Shown: positions 53,712 to 64,000 of the stretch, piece after piece | How positions within the stretch are numbered: the stretch's first letter is position 1 | Layout: every line of letters starts with the position of its first letter | NCBI GenBank assembly: GCA_947471745.1 | Contig: CANJKZ010000016.1 | Coordinates: forward strand, 40,639 to 104,638 | DNA: 64,000 bases | Reading direction: 5' to 3' | Origin: Closterium sp. Naga37s-1 | Taxonomy: Eukaryota; Streptophyta; Zygnematophyceae; Desmidiales; Closteriaceae | The notes under the pieces: model-generated | What the model saw: the letters and a program-made list of their open reading frames with translations, nothing else | Told to the model about the DNA's origin: nothing | Databases searched by the model: none | Translations under genes and position numbers: made by a program

Positions 53712-54588
53712 TATTGTGGACACCAGGACGGAAGGGCCCATTCCCGCTGACTTCGGATCTTGTAAAGACCCCATTCACAACAATAATTCCGATGTGATGC
53801 CAGACAAGCGTTCTGTTCTGAGGGCGCGGGACACACAAACACAAGTGACGCGACGCGAGGCAATCGAATGTCTCCGATATGGACAGTCTCTATCGCAAGA
53901 ATCTGACAACAACAATTGCTGGTGATTCCCTTGCATGCAGCCACTAATGGTGACTTCGCCAAAATATCGCCAAGATCGCTTATTGGTTCAAATACAAACA
54001 AGGTTAGAATGTTGTGTAATGATATAATCTGGTATAGCTACGAACAGCAAATTGAAAATGGCTGATCACGCTCCTAAGTGATGGTGCTGACAGTAGTGAA
54101 AACTAGAGTGAATTGATGGAAGCCACCAGAAACAAAGGTCAAAAGCAGGGTCATCTCTATGATTTGAAACCACATGTGTAGAATTGCAACAAGATCCAGA
54201 AACAAATATTTAGATGGGTAAAACAAAGATTACAACAAACCTAGAAAGAGAAAACAAGGGGAGAAGTGGGGGTGCGAACAGGAGAAATCTAACCAGCCCG
54301 GACAGGGAGGGTCTGATAACACGCAGTGCTGCTATGATACCAGATTGGTTGCTTCTATTCTTCTTGAGAACTTGCCAGCTATCCTGCCTGGCACCTGCTC
54401 AACGACCTTCCCGAGAACAGTTCACCAACTAACTCTCCAACCTGTCTGAGAAGCACAGCAACAGCAACCAATCCCTGTCCCTACGCAATACGTCCCTCAA
54501 CTCTTCTCAGATGTGGCGACTGATTTGGCTTGGCGCAAGTAGAGGAATAGGATGGTACGGAGTTGCCACCGCTGGAAGGTTCTGGAGT
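53712..54588. other. Intergenic DNA, start of duplication unit 3
   Basis: A copy of 1-877. No gene is called. Confidence 0.7.
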
Positions 54589-56277
54589 TTAGTTGGGAGA
54601 TTCTGACGTGTAGATAGGAGAATCTGACGCGTTGCTGGAAGAGTCTGAAACGTAGCTAGGAGGAATTTCTGACACGTAGTTGGAAGGTCCTGAAACGTTG
54701 CTGGAAGAATCTGAAATGTCGCTTGAAGATTCTGCAATGTTGCTGGAAGATTCTGAAGCGTCGCTTGAAGGTGTTGTGGTGGACGAAGCTGTGGTGGTGC
54801 CGGACGGGGTTGAGGTGGTGCCGGACGGGGTTGTGGAGGTGCCGGACGGGGTTGTGGTGGTGCCGGACGGGGTTGTGGTGGTGCCGGACGGGGTTGTGGT
54901 GGTGCCGGACGGGGTTGTGGTGGTGCCGGACGGGGTTGTGGTGGTGCCAGGTTTTGCTGCTGGCACACAGGTGGCACCGACTGCATTGTAGCCCGCCTTA
55001 CACTTGCACTCCATTCCAGTGCCACTGGTGCGTTTGGCACACTCGGAGTTGGCAGGGCAGCCTGCAGTGAGGCACGAGGGTTCTGCAGCAGAGGCAAGGA
55101 GAGAGAGAGGGAGGCCAGGTGAGCACATGGGTCCATCCGGACAAGGAAGCATTCAGAGAGAGCAGAGCAGGCGAGGGAGGGCGGAGGAGGAGAGAGTTGC
55201 GGCAACGAGACCATGCTGAGCGGAGCGAAACCATACGAAGCTCACTGGGAGGCTGGCATTTGTTGTTGACCGCGCTGTAGCCTTTCTTGCACGCGCACGT
55301 CACTGCCGTGCGGTCGTCCGTGGGTGGGGTGCATGTGTCAGAGCCGGCAGGGCAGCGCGCATACCGACACATGTTGTCTGCCGCACAGCGCCGTGCGGAC
55401 CGGGGGAAAGGGGGAACGGGGAAGGGGGGAAAGGGGGAAGGCGAATGCAGAGATGAGGCGCGGCAGCCTGCCACCCACTCGCGTCGTGCGCTCTGCAGCG
55501 CAGCGAACTGGACTGTGCAGTGAGAGCGCGAGGCCAGCGAGAGAGAGAGAGAGGGCGGCTTCTCGCGAGAGGCGGGCGCGAGAGAGGGCAAGAGGGGACG
55601 CACGCACCTACGAGGCAGAGGGCGGACCTTGCTGCACCGGAGATGCGCTTCTCACTGCACACAGGGGGAGGGAGGGCGCCACGAGTGCAACGATCGTTGA
55701 TCAGGTGGGGGAGCAAACGAGCGGCATCAAGAGCATAGGAGCATGGAAGCAAGGCGAGCAAGAATGGAAGGCGCACCTCTGTTGGCCATTCACGAAAACG
55801 TCCAACGTCTGTCCTTTGCACGCGGGATCCTGGAAGAACCAGATCGCGCGGCACATAGCCTTGCCAGACATGCTCGCCTGCTGCCACGGCACCACCACCC
55901 GCGCCTTCTGAGACGGCGACATGGCGGGAAGGTTGACACAGCGGCGCGGCGAGAATTTGAATGTGCGCCCGTTGATTGTCATCGGCGTGCCTATCGGCAC
56001 TGGGACCGACACGCTCGCTGCTGCTGCTGCTTGCGACGGCTGGGGGAGACACGCTGCAAGGGAGCGGCATGTGGCATGGGAGGGGCACGGACGAAGGAGC
56101 GAGTTCGTTGGGCATCCATCGCGTGTGCGCGCTGTCGAGTGGTGCATTGAACGCATGACGGCGTGAGCACGATGGCGCATGAGAGCGCGGGGCGAGAGAG
56201 CGGAGCGAATGACGGAGCGTACCGGCGATGACGGCGACGATGGCGAGCAGCGCACGCACGGCCTTGCCATTCCCCAT
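54589..56277 (-). CDS. Gene A1, intact copy in unit 3
   Basis: Exons are 56223-56277, 55777-56029, 55608-55654, 55246-55377 and 54589-55082, giving about 326 aa. It matches the first A1 copy apart from one heptad fewer in the tail (21 bp). Signal peptide, four-cysteine domain and both EGF-like modules are unchanged. The upstream ATTTAA is at 56516-56521 on the minus strand. Confidence 0.72.
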
Positions 56278-57697
56278 GCTGCTGATTCCGGCGGACGCCA
56301 TTCGCTCTTCGACCTTGATCGCCACGAGCAATCCGAGAGCAGGAGTGGAGCAGGAGTGTGCAGCGGAGCAACCCGAGAGAAAGAGGTGACGAGAACGATC
56401 GGAGTAGAGCAGGAGTGTGCAGCGGAGCAACCCGAGAGAAAGAGGTGCTAGAGGAGTGATTGGTGCTAACTGGTGTAAAGCAGAAGAGGTGACGAGAACG
56501 ATCGGGCACGGATGCTTAAATGCTCATCGCAGCGAGCCTACTAGCGTGCGGCGCATCATCCGCTCCACGGAGCTCCTGTGCGAGGCTGGAGGGACCTCTG
56601 TGGCGGGACGCAGCCCGCGACGGGCGCGGCAAAGCCTTGGCCATGTGCGACCGCTGCGACAGGAGCTGCTGCAGGGAACGCGTTGCTTTAGGCGCCATCG
56701 TGGGCTTCGATTGGGCGTTTCCTGGCTGTGTGCGAAAGCAAAAACGACTGGGATGAAGAATCGCGTCACAAGGATTTATTGGAGGAAAAGTCAGACACCT
56801 CACAGTAAGGGCCCATTCATTGTCATGTCACTATCTAAGGTCCGGATGATGGCGACATCGCCAAAATTCTGCCAGTCCTCTCACGAGCATTTGCGAAACC
56901 CGTAACCATACTGACGTCCGGACCCTGGCTCGGTTCGGATGGGATGGTCTGGGGGTGTTCCCACCCCTCGGACCCAAGTTCACCCCGCACAAATGGGAGT
57001 GTTGTGAGGAGGAACGCGTTGGAGTGGCTTGGTTCGTGGAGAAGTGAAGAGGAATGGAATGTTGGCAAAGAAAAGTTTAGCCCATGAACGGTGTTGTACG
57101 CGGTGGAATCAGATGTGTAAAACTGAAAAAACGCCTTACATATGGGCTCAATACATCATTACAAGCACTCCATAAAACACACCGGATTCTGAAGGATCAC
57201 ACCACGGCGAGGATTGTAACAGCTCTATCGGGTCCATCACACACCACGAAAGCCTTGCCTGCAATGCTCTCCGCCTTTTCCGCCATCTGGCGGCCATGGA
57301 TTCTGACGAGCTTGAACAAGTCAACGTCCTCGCTACAATGCACGCCGAGTTCTGATCTTCTTAACAGTATCGTCTTTAACATTCGAAATGGAAGTCTGGT
57401 AATTTATGCTGACCTCGGTCTCTCCAGTTATCAGGCAACAAGCATCAGGCTCAGCCATGCATTCCCAAGGCCGTGTTACCTTCAAGTTCATTACCATGTT
57501 AATTTCAGCGTATCGTCAACTTCCATTGTCGGTGTATCTCCGACCATTATTAAAGCCCGTAGCTAAAATGGTGACCCCCTCGTTCTAGTTGGGTCCAACT
57601 TGATTACTCAAGTTTTTTTGCATTGTTTTGGAAAGTTATAAGTTACGGTATGTGTTTTTCGTTTTTCAGCCATCAGACGAGTTCCGAAGTGAACCAC
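56278..57697. other. A1 upstream region and intergenic block, unit 3
   Basis: It corresponds to 2588-4007, including the possible frameshifted coding remnant (57197-57497, minus strand). No other gene is seen. Confidence 0.65.
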
Positions 57698-58038
57698 TGT
57701 TACGAGTGCAATTAAGTGATCGAACGAGAATTGCACTATCGAAGCAAGAGTACAATGAGCGAAGGCATGAGCGAAGAATATATAGCGAATCTACAGTGGT
57801 AACGGTAATGAACTGTGGTTGACGCGCGACGGGCCTGGAACTGAGGTTGGGAAAATGTCGAGGCGGAGGCCCGGAGCGCGGGTTACCGGCCGAGCCGTAA
57901 GGTCGGGGTGCGACGTGCGAAGGTGGCAGGAGGATTGTCGATGCGAGGGTTGCGGGTGGTAACGGTGCTGACTGTGGTACTACAGTGGTGTACGCGCTGA
58001 GCAGGGACGCGAAGTAAGGAAAAGGAATTTTCCTTACA
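57698..58038 (-). repeat. Ty3/gypsy 3' LTR, unit 3 (empty site for copia-2)
   Basis: It matches 4008-4348. The uninterrupted GTTACCGGCC near 57881 is the pre-insertion state of the copia-2 target. Confidence 0.8.
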
Positions 58039-58931
58039 CTACCCCCCCCCCCTTAAGGAGGCCCTCTTTTATGAAAGTGCGTGTACATCCCGAAAATTTC
58101 GGCTGCGCAGATACTCGGTGAGGACGGGGTGGTTGTCGATTTTGTCCAGGGGAACCCAGTTGTCTTCGGTGGGTGTACGGTCTCTCTAGCGGATCAGGAA
58201 TTCGATCCTTTGAGCTCCTCGTGGGTCACAAACTCGGTGGCTCAAAATCTCTTCGGGTGTGATGATTGGCTCGGTCGGCGGTCGTGTCATGCTGGCTGGG
58301 CGGTTGCGGGGCAGTTGGCTGGTGGATGGTACGTAGGGGCGGAGCAGGCTGACGTGGAAGGACGGGCTGACGTACCAGTCAGCAGGGAGGAGGAGATGGG
58401 CGGTGACGGATGTAATCATGTGGCTGATGCGGAATGGCCCACAATATCGAGGGCGGAGTTTTGGAGTAATGGGTAGGCGGAGGTTATGGGTGTCGAGTAA
58501 GACTAGGTCGTCGGGCGGTAAGTGACAGGTCGGCGGTGGCGGTCGGCGTTGCGTTTAGCGATGATGTTCGATTTTTTAATTGCGTCCACCGCTCGGGTCC
58601 GTGCTGCTTGTAATATTTCGTCGAACTGTTGTGCTCGTGGCACTGGGTTGTTGGGATTCGGGGTCATGGGTACTGTTGGGTCTTGTCCGTAATTCATGTA
58701 AAATGGTGACTGTTGGGTCGTGGCGGAAGGCGAGTTGTTGTACGCGAACTCGATGAGTGGCAGCTGTTGTTCCTAGGTGGTTGGGTCGTCGCATGTGGCT
58801 CGGATGAGTTGCTCCCATGGTCTGATTTGTTCTTTCTGTCTGTCCGTCGGTTTTGGGGTGGTACGAAGAACTGAACTGTAGTCGCGTGCCGAACATGGTA
58901 CGAAGAACTGAACTGTAGTCGCGTGCCGAAC
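58039..58931 (-). pseudogene. Ty3/gypsy integrase C-terminus and chromodomain, unit 3
   Basis: A copy of 4349-5243 with the same TAG codons and the same 36-bp duplication at its right end. Confidence 0.82.
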
Positions 58932-60565
58932 GTGTAGTCGCCTCCTGTCTCACCGGACTCTCCTTTGGCACCACCGCCTTGGTCACCCCTCCCTGCCTCG
59001 TCTCCGAGGCACGGCCTCCCGTGTCCTTGTCACTGGTCTTCCCCGGTCTCTCCCTCCCCTTCCCCCGGGGCCTGCCCCTACCTGCGTTCCTTGCATCGAG
59101 GGGCGGCAGCGCGCCGCTCCTCACTCCTCCGAGTTCCCTCCGACGGAGGCTCCCCTGCAGACGCTTCACATGGACGTGTGGGGCCCAGCCCGCGTCCGTG
59201 ACCAGGGTCACGAGCGCTACTTTCTGCTGGTCGTTGACGACTACTCGCGTTACACCACAGTCTTCCCCTTGTGCAGCAAGGGTGAGGTCACTGAGGTGCT
59301 GATCGACTGGATCCTCGCTGCCCGTCGTCAGCTCAGCGAGAGTTTCGGCTCGGACCTTCCTGTTCTGCGTCTGCACTCCGACAGAGGTGGAAAGTTTTCC
59401 TCCGACCTTCTGCGAGCCTTCTGTCGTGCGGAGGGCATCCGCTAGACGTTCACCGCTTCCGGCCTCTCCGCAGCAAAATGGGATTGCTGAGCGCCGCATT
59501 GGCATGGTCATAGATGCCGCTCGTACGTCCATGATCCATGCGGCTGCTCCCCATTTTCTGTGGCCGTTCGCGGTTCAGTACGCGGCGCATCAGCTGAACC
59601 TCCAGCCCCGGGTCTCCATGCCGGAGACCACACCTACTTTGTGGTGGACGGGGAAGGTGGGCGATGCATCTGCGTTCCGTGTCTGGGGATCTCGAGCTTT
59701 CGTCCGCGACTTGTCAGCGGACAAGCTGTCCTCCCGTGATGTTTCCTGCGTCTTCCTTGGCTTCCCCCCTGACGCGCCTGGTTGGCAGTTTTACCACCCC
59801 ACCTCGCGCCGTGTTCTGTCCTCTCAGGGCGTCACATTTGACGAGTCAGTTGCTGGTGGTTCTGGGGCCACGGGTCCCGCAGGTGCTGCTAGAGGCACTG
59901 GAGCTGGAGCTGCTGGCGCTGCTGGAGCTTCTGATGGTCCTGCTGGAGCTGGAGCTGCTGGAGGTGCTGGAGCTGGAGGTGCTGCTGGAGCCGGTGCTCC
60001 TGTGGGTGCTGGAGTTGGCGCTTCTGGTGCTGCTGGAGGTGCTGATGGAGCTGGTGGTACTGCTGGAGTTGGAGCTGCCACTGGGGGTGCTGGTTCTGTC
60101 CCTGCTGGTTCTGGAGGCGCTGCGCGGCCGCGGCCGTACTACGTTCCGCTCCTTCAGCAGGTTCTTGGTCTTCCGCCTTCTACTGGTCCTGCTCCTTCCT
60201 TAGGGTGTCCACCGCCTATCCAGTCGCAGTCACAGTTACAGCCCGCCTCCCCACTGCCTGCTCCTTCTCCTTACACTGGTCCGACCGGAGGTCCTCCTGA
60301 GCGTCGTAAGCCTGCGTCTCATCCTGCGTCGCCTGTTCGTGCTGCTAGCACTAGTCGTCGTGGTTCGCGTCAGCGTCCTCCTCCTGTCCCTGGCATGCAC
60401 CGGATGGCTCTGCGCCCTTCCACTGCTCCACAGCGTGTCCCTCTGCCGTCTCCTCCTGCGTCCTCTCTTCCTGCCCCTTCTGACCCGGAGTCTGACTCCC
60501 TTCGTGCTGCTAGTCCTACTGTCACGCGTCTCCTGGCCACTGTTGTCACGCCGCTAGTCTTGGTG
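58932..60565 (+). pseudogene. Copia-3 integrase fragment, unit 3
   Basis: A copy of 5244-6876. It shares the glutamine-to-TAG change (59443-59445) and has one extra base in TTCACCGCTTCC just after it, which shifts the frame of the following integrase part. Confidence 0.85.
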
Positions 60566-61356
60566 TTGACTGTGGTGCTACAGTGGTGTACGCGCTGAGC
60601 AGGGACGCGAAGTAAGGAAAAGGAATTTTCCTTACACTTCCCCCCCCCCCTTAAGGAGGCCCTCTTTTATGAAAGTGCGTGTACATCCCGAAAATTTCGG
60701 CTGCGCGGATACTCGGTGAGGACGGGGTGGTTGTCGATTCTTTCCAGGGGAACCCAGTTGTCTTCGGTGGGTGTACGGTCTCTCTAGCGGATCAGGAATT
60801 CGATCCTTCGAGCTCCTCATGGGTCACGAACTCGGTGGCTCAAAATCTCTTCGGGTGTGATGATTGGCTCGGTCGGCGGTCGTGTCATGCTGGCTGGGCG
60901 GTTGCGGGGCAGTTGGCTGGTGGATGGTACGTAGGGGCGGAGCAGGCTGACGTGGAAGGACGGGCTGACGTACCAGTCAGCAGGGAGGAGGAGATGGGCG
61001 GTGACGGGTGTAATCATGTGGCTGATGCGGAATGGCCCACAATATCGAGGGCGGAGTTTTGGAGTAATGGGTAGGCGGAGGTTATGGGTGTCGAGTAAGA
61101 CTAGGTCGTCGGGCGGTAAGTGACAGGTCGGCGGTGGCGGTCGGCGGTCGGCGTTGCGTTTAGCGATGATGTTCGATTTTTTAATTGCGTCCGCCGCCCG
61201 GGTCCGTGCTGCTTGTAATATTTCGGCGAACTGTTGCGCTCGTGGCACTGGGTTGTTGGGATTCGGGGTCATGGGTACTGTTGGGTCTTGTCCGTAATTC
61301 ATGTAAAATGGTGACTGTTGGGTCGTGGCGGAAGGCGAGTTGTTGTACGCGAACTC
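60566..61356 (-). mobile_element. Second Ty3/gypsy fragment, unit 3
   Basis: A copy of 6877-7667: partial LTR, purine tract, chromodomain and integrase C-terminus. It is cut by the copia-1 LTR at 61357. Confidence 0.8.
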
Positions 61357-64000
61357 TGTCAGAACATTATAGCTTATGCTGTTGTGTAGGCTATAGTGGG
61401 GTATCCCATAGGGGGTACAACCAATTAGGGTTTCATATTTGTACTCACTTCATTTCATAGTTCATTCATTCTCGTTCTCATTCTCTCATGGAATCAGAGC
61501 AGGTCCCCTCTAGGGGACTGTTCCTTGGGCCCACCGAAGCGCGCCTCGAGTCGCGCCTGCCTTTTTTTTTAGCGGCCCGTCGAGTCGCACCTAGCGGCCC
61601 GTCGCGCCGCCCTTACGGTCGCGTCGAGCCGCCCTAGCGGCTGCGGCGCGCCGCCCTTTTCCCGGCCCGTCGCCGCCCTTACCCGCGGCTTTGCGCCGCC
61701 CTCCACCGGCGGCTTCGCGCCGCCCCTACCGGCGGCTTCGCGCCGCCCAGGCCCGTCGCCGCCCTTCCCGCGGCTTCGCGCCGCCTCTACCTGCGGCTTC
61801 GAGCCGCCCCGGCCCGTCGCCGCCCTTACCTGCGGCTTCGCGCCGCCTACGGCCCGTCGCCGCCCTTTTCTGCGGCCCCGCCGCCTCTCTCGTTGCGGCC
61901 CCCGCCGCCCGTCTTCGCGGCCCCGCCACCATCTCTCGCTGCGGCCACCGCCGCCACTCACTGCGGCCCCCGCCCACCCGTTCTTCTGCGGCCCCGCCGC
62001 CCGTCTTTCGCGGCCCCGCCGCCTCTCTCGCTGCGGCCGCCGCCGCCATCTCACTGCGGCCCCGCCGCCCTACTCAGCGGCCCCGCCGCCCGACTTCGCG
62101 GCCACCGCACGCTTCTCTCGCTGCGGCCCCGCCGCCTTCCTCGTTGCGGCCACCGCCGCCCTATCACTGCGGCCCCCGCCGCTTCTCTGCAGCGGGCCCA
62201 GCCGCCCCCCGTCTTCGCGGCCCCGCCAGCCTCACTACCCAGCGGCCCCCGCAGTCCTTCTGCAGCGGCCCCGCCACTACCCTCTACAGCGGCCCAGCCG
62301 CCCTACGTCAGCGGCCCAGCCGAGGCCGCCCACAGCATCGGCCGAGCCGCCCTGCAGCCGAGCCGCCCGAGCAGCCCTGTCCGGTGAGCACAGACCCTCT
62401 GTCAATGCGTGCTCTTCCCCTACTCCTTGCACTGCTGGTTCTACTGCTGTCATGGCTACCCCTAGTGTCCTCACTTTTGACGCTGAGGGTCGGGCCATTG
62501 ACTTTGAGGTCTGGGTAGATGACCTACAGCTGTTCTTACAGTGCGATAGGGCGGACGGCCTCTCTCTCTTTGACCTCAACTCTGGCGCTTCCCTGCCCCT
62601 GCTGCTGATGCTGACGCCACTGTTCGCTCCCAGTGGGCCACGCGCGATGCTGCTTGCACGTCTTGCTGTGCGTCGCCACCTCCCCTACCTCCGAGCGTGC
62701 GCACTTTAGTCAGTACAAGAGTGCTCAGACCTTGTACGCCGCTGTAGTCGCGCGCATACTCCTCCCCTTCCACTGCTGGCACTGAGCCGTCTCATGCTGC
62801 CGTACCTCTTCCCTGACCTTGCTTCTTTTCCCACCGTTGCTGACCTCATTACGCACCTCCGCACTAGTGACACTCGCTAACAGCGCTGCACTTCCTGCTG
62901 ACTTCTGCAACCGTCGAACCCCCCCCCATGTACATCACTCTGTACTTCCTAGTCACCTTCGCCTCCCTGACTCCCTTCGAGTATCAGGGACCACTTTCTC
63001 TCAGTCTGTCCCACCACACTCACTGTAGACCTCCTCGAGAAGGCCCTCCTCGCGATAGAAAAGAGCATAGGTCCGCTGTAGGAGCCTCTCGAGGTGACCC
63101 GCGCACCCCCATCTTTGAAGGGGTGTTCTCCTCCCCCCTGCTGCCCTCTGTTGCCTCTGGCTGCTTCGGCGGCGACCTCCTTGGTCTTGAGTCGGTCGGT
63201 GCGGCGTCTGCCCCTACGGGAGACGCCGCCCCTGGCAAGGGCAAGGGGGGCAAGGGAGCTGGAGGAGCGGCGGTGGAGGTGGAGGTGGAGGCAGTGGGGG
63301 GAGTGGGGGGTAGCGGTGGAGGTGGAGGTGGGGGTGGGGGGGTTCGGTGGCGGCAGTGGAGGCGGAGGCCGCGGCGGCGGTGGCAGTGGTAGCGGAGGTG
63401 GCGGAGGAGGCGGCGGTGGAGGAGGCGGTTGGAGGCGGCGGCGGCAGTGGAGGGCAGCGGAGGCGGTGGAGGCGGTGGGGGTGGCGGTGGAGCTGGTCGC
63501 GGGGTCTTTGCAGTAGGAGTGGCTCCGGTGGTGGCTCGCAGCCAGCAGCAGCAAGCGTGGTCGTTGCGAAACCCCTGGCCCCTCAGCCGCTCCGTGAGTG
63601 GTACAATGCACGCCAGCGGGGTGAGGGGTTTGGTCCGTGTACCTAACGTCCTGGCGCACAACGGCGACCGTGCGGGTGAGCAGTGTGGGGGTGCGTACCC
63701 CACTCCGCGCTGCTATTGGGCCGCGGCCTGACGGACGCATGGCGTCACCAGTTCCCGGAGGCCTCCGAGATCCCTCGCTGGGACGAGCTGTCTAGGGCGG
63801 GGGTTGCCATCTTTGATCTGGACTTTGATGCTATTCTCTCTGCCATGTATGCTGTGTCTATTAGTGATGAGGTGACTGTTACCGTGTTTCCAGCCCGATC
63901 CGGGCATTGAGACTGCTGCTCTAGGTACTGGTGAGGCTGCTGCCTAGGTGCTTACGACGCTGCTGCTCTAGGTGCTGGTGTGTCTGCGTCCTCAGGTACC
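61357..64000 (+). mobile_element. Copia-1 third copy, 5' part, indel-rich and cut by the window end
   Basis: The 5' LTR (61357-61488) is the same as in the other copies. From about 61513 onward, single-base insertions and deletions appear every few tens of bases relative to 7823-10260. Gag starts at MATPSVL (62452) but shifts frame after LFDLNSGAS near 62590 and many times later. The Gly-rich run and the AIFDLDFDAILSAMYAV segment (about 63800) are still recognisable. Confidence 0.88.

Noticed and set aside
1-64000. tRNA, rRNA or small RNA genes
   Set aside because: I saw no tRNA arms or rRNA sequence on either strand while reading. A covariance-model scan would be needed to exclude them fully.

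Overview
The window is eukaryotic nuclear DNA, GC-rich and repeat-rich. It looks like the genome of a green-lineage alga; a streptophyte alga such as a zygnematophyte (Closterium-like) is my best guess. The basis is spliceosomal introns in the host genes, Ty1/copia elements primed by initiator tRNA-Met, a Ty3/gypsy chromovirus, and decay of the elements in CHG context. The taxon is an inference from element style; there is no rRNA or organelle marker here.

Most of the window is a near-identical tandem segmental duplication. Unit 1 is 1-21080, unit 2 is 21081-53711 and unit 3 is 53712-64000 (cut by the window end). Each unit starts with about 0.88 kb of intergenic DNA and then host gene A1 (minus strand). 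A block of nested retrotransposons follows, then host gene A2 (minus strand). Unit 2 is longer because it keeps a nearly complete chromovirus and the 5' half of a third copia element, both deleted in units 1 and 3. It also carries a private 7.4-kb copia insertion.

Host genes: A1 (878-2587; copy 54589-56277; broken copy 21958-22345) and A2 (18912-20509; copy 51473-53140) are paralogues of a secreted-protein family I do not recognise. Splice phases close exactly. The order is a signal-peptide exon, a four-cysteine domain exon, a 47-nt exon, then in A1 two EGF-like modules, and finally a Ser/Thr-rich mucin-like tail.

Mobile DNA: copia-1 (7668-15040, intact 1987-aa Gag-Pol, identical LTRs) has a second copy at 40231-47599 with a 4-nt frameshift and a third at 61357-64000 that is full of indels. 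Copia-2 (23535-30939, minus) is intact, has a perfect 5-bp target duplication, and sits inside the LTR of a chromovirus. Copia-3 (35904-39840 and fragments), copia-4 (5' end only) and copia-5 (RT-RNase H only) are remnants. The chromovirus (fullest at 31097-35903, minus) has fragments beside each copia element. A 1.07-kb stretch next to A1 recurs as an inverted copy about 11 kb away.

The most interesting signals are the A1/A2 family and its exon architecture, the insertion with matching empty sites that orders events, the TAG-biased decay of the elements, and the deletion breakpoints clustering just upstream of A1. The last 2.5 kb looks like unpolished sequence.
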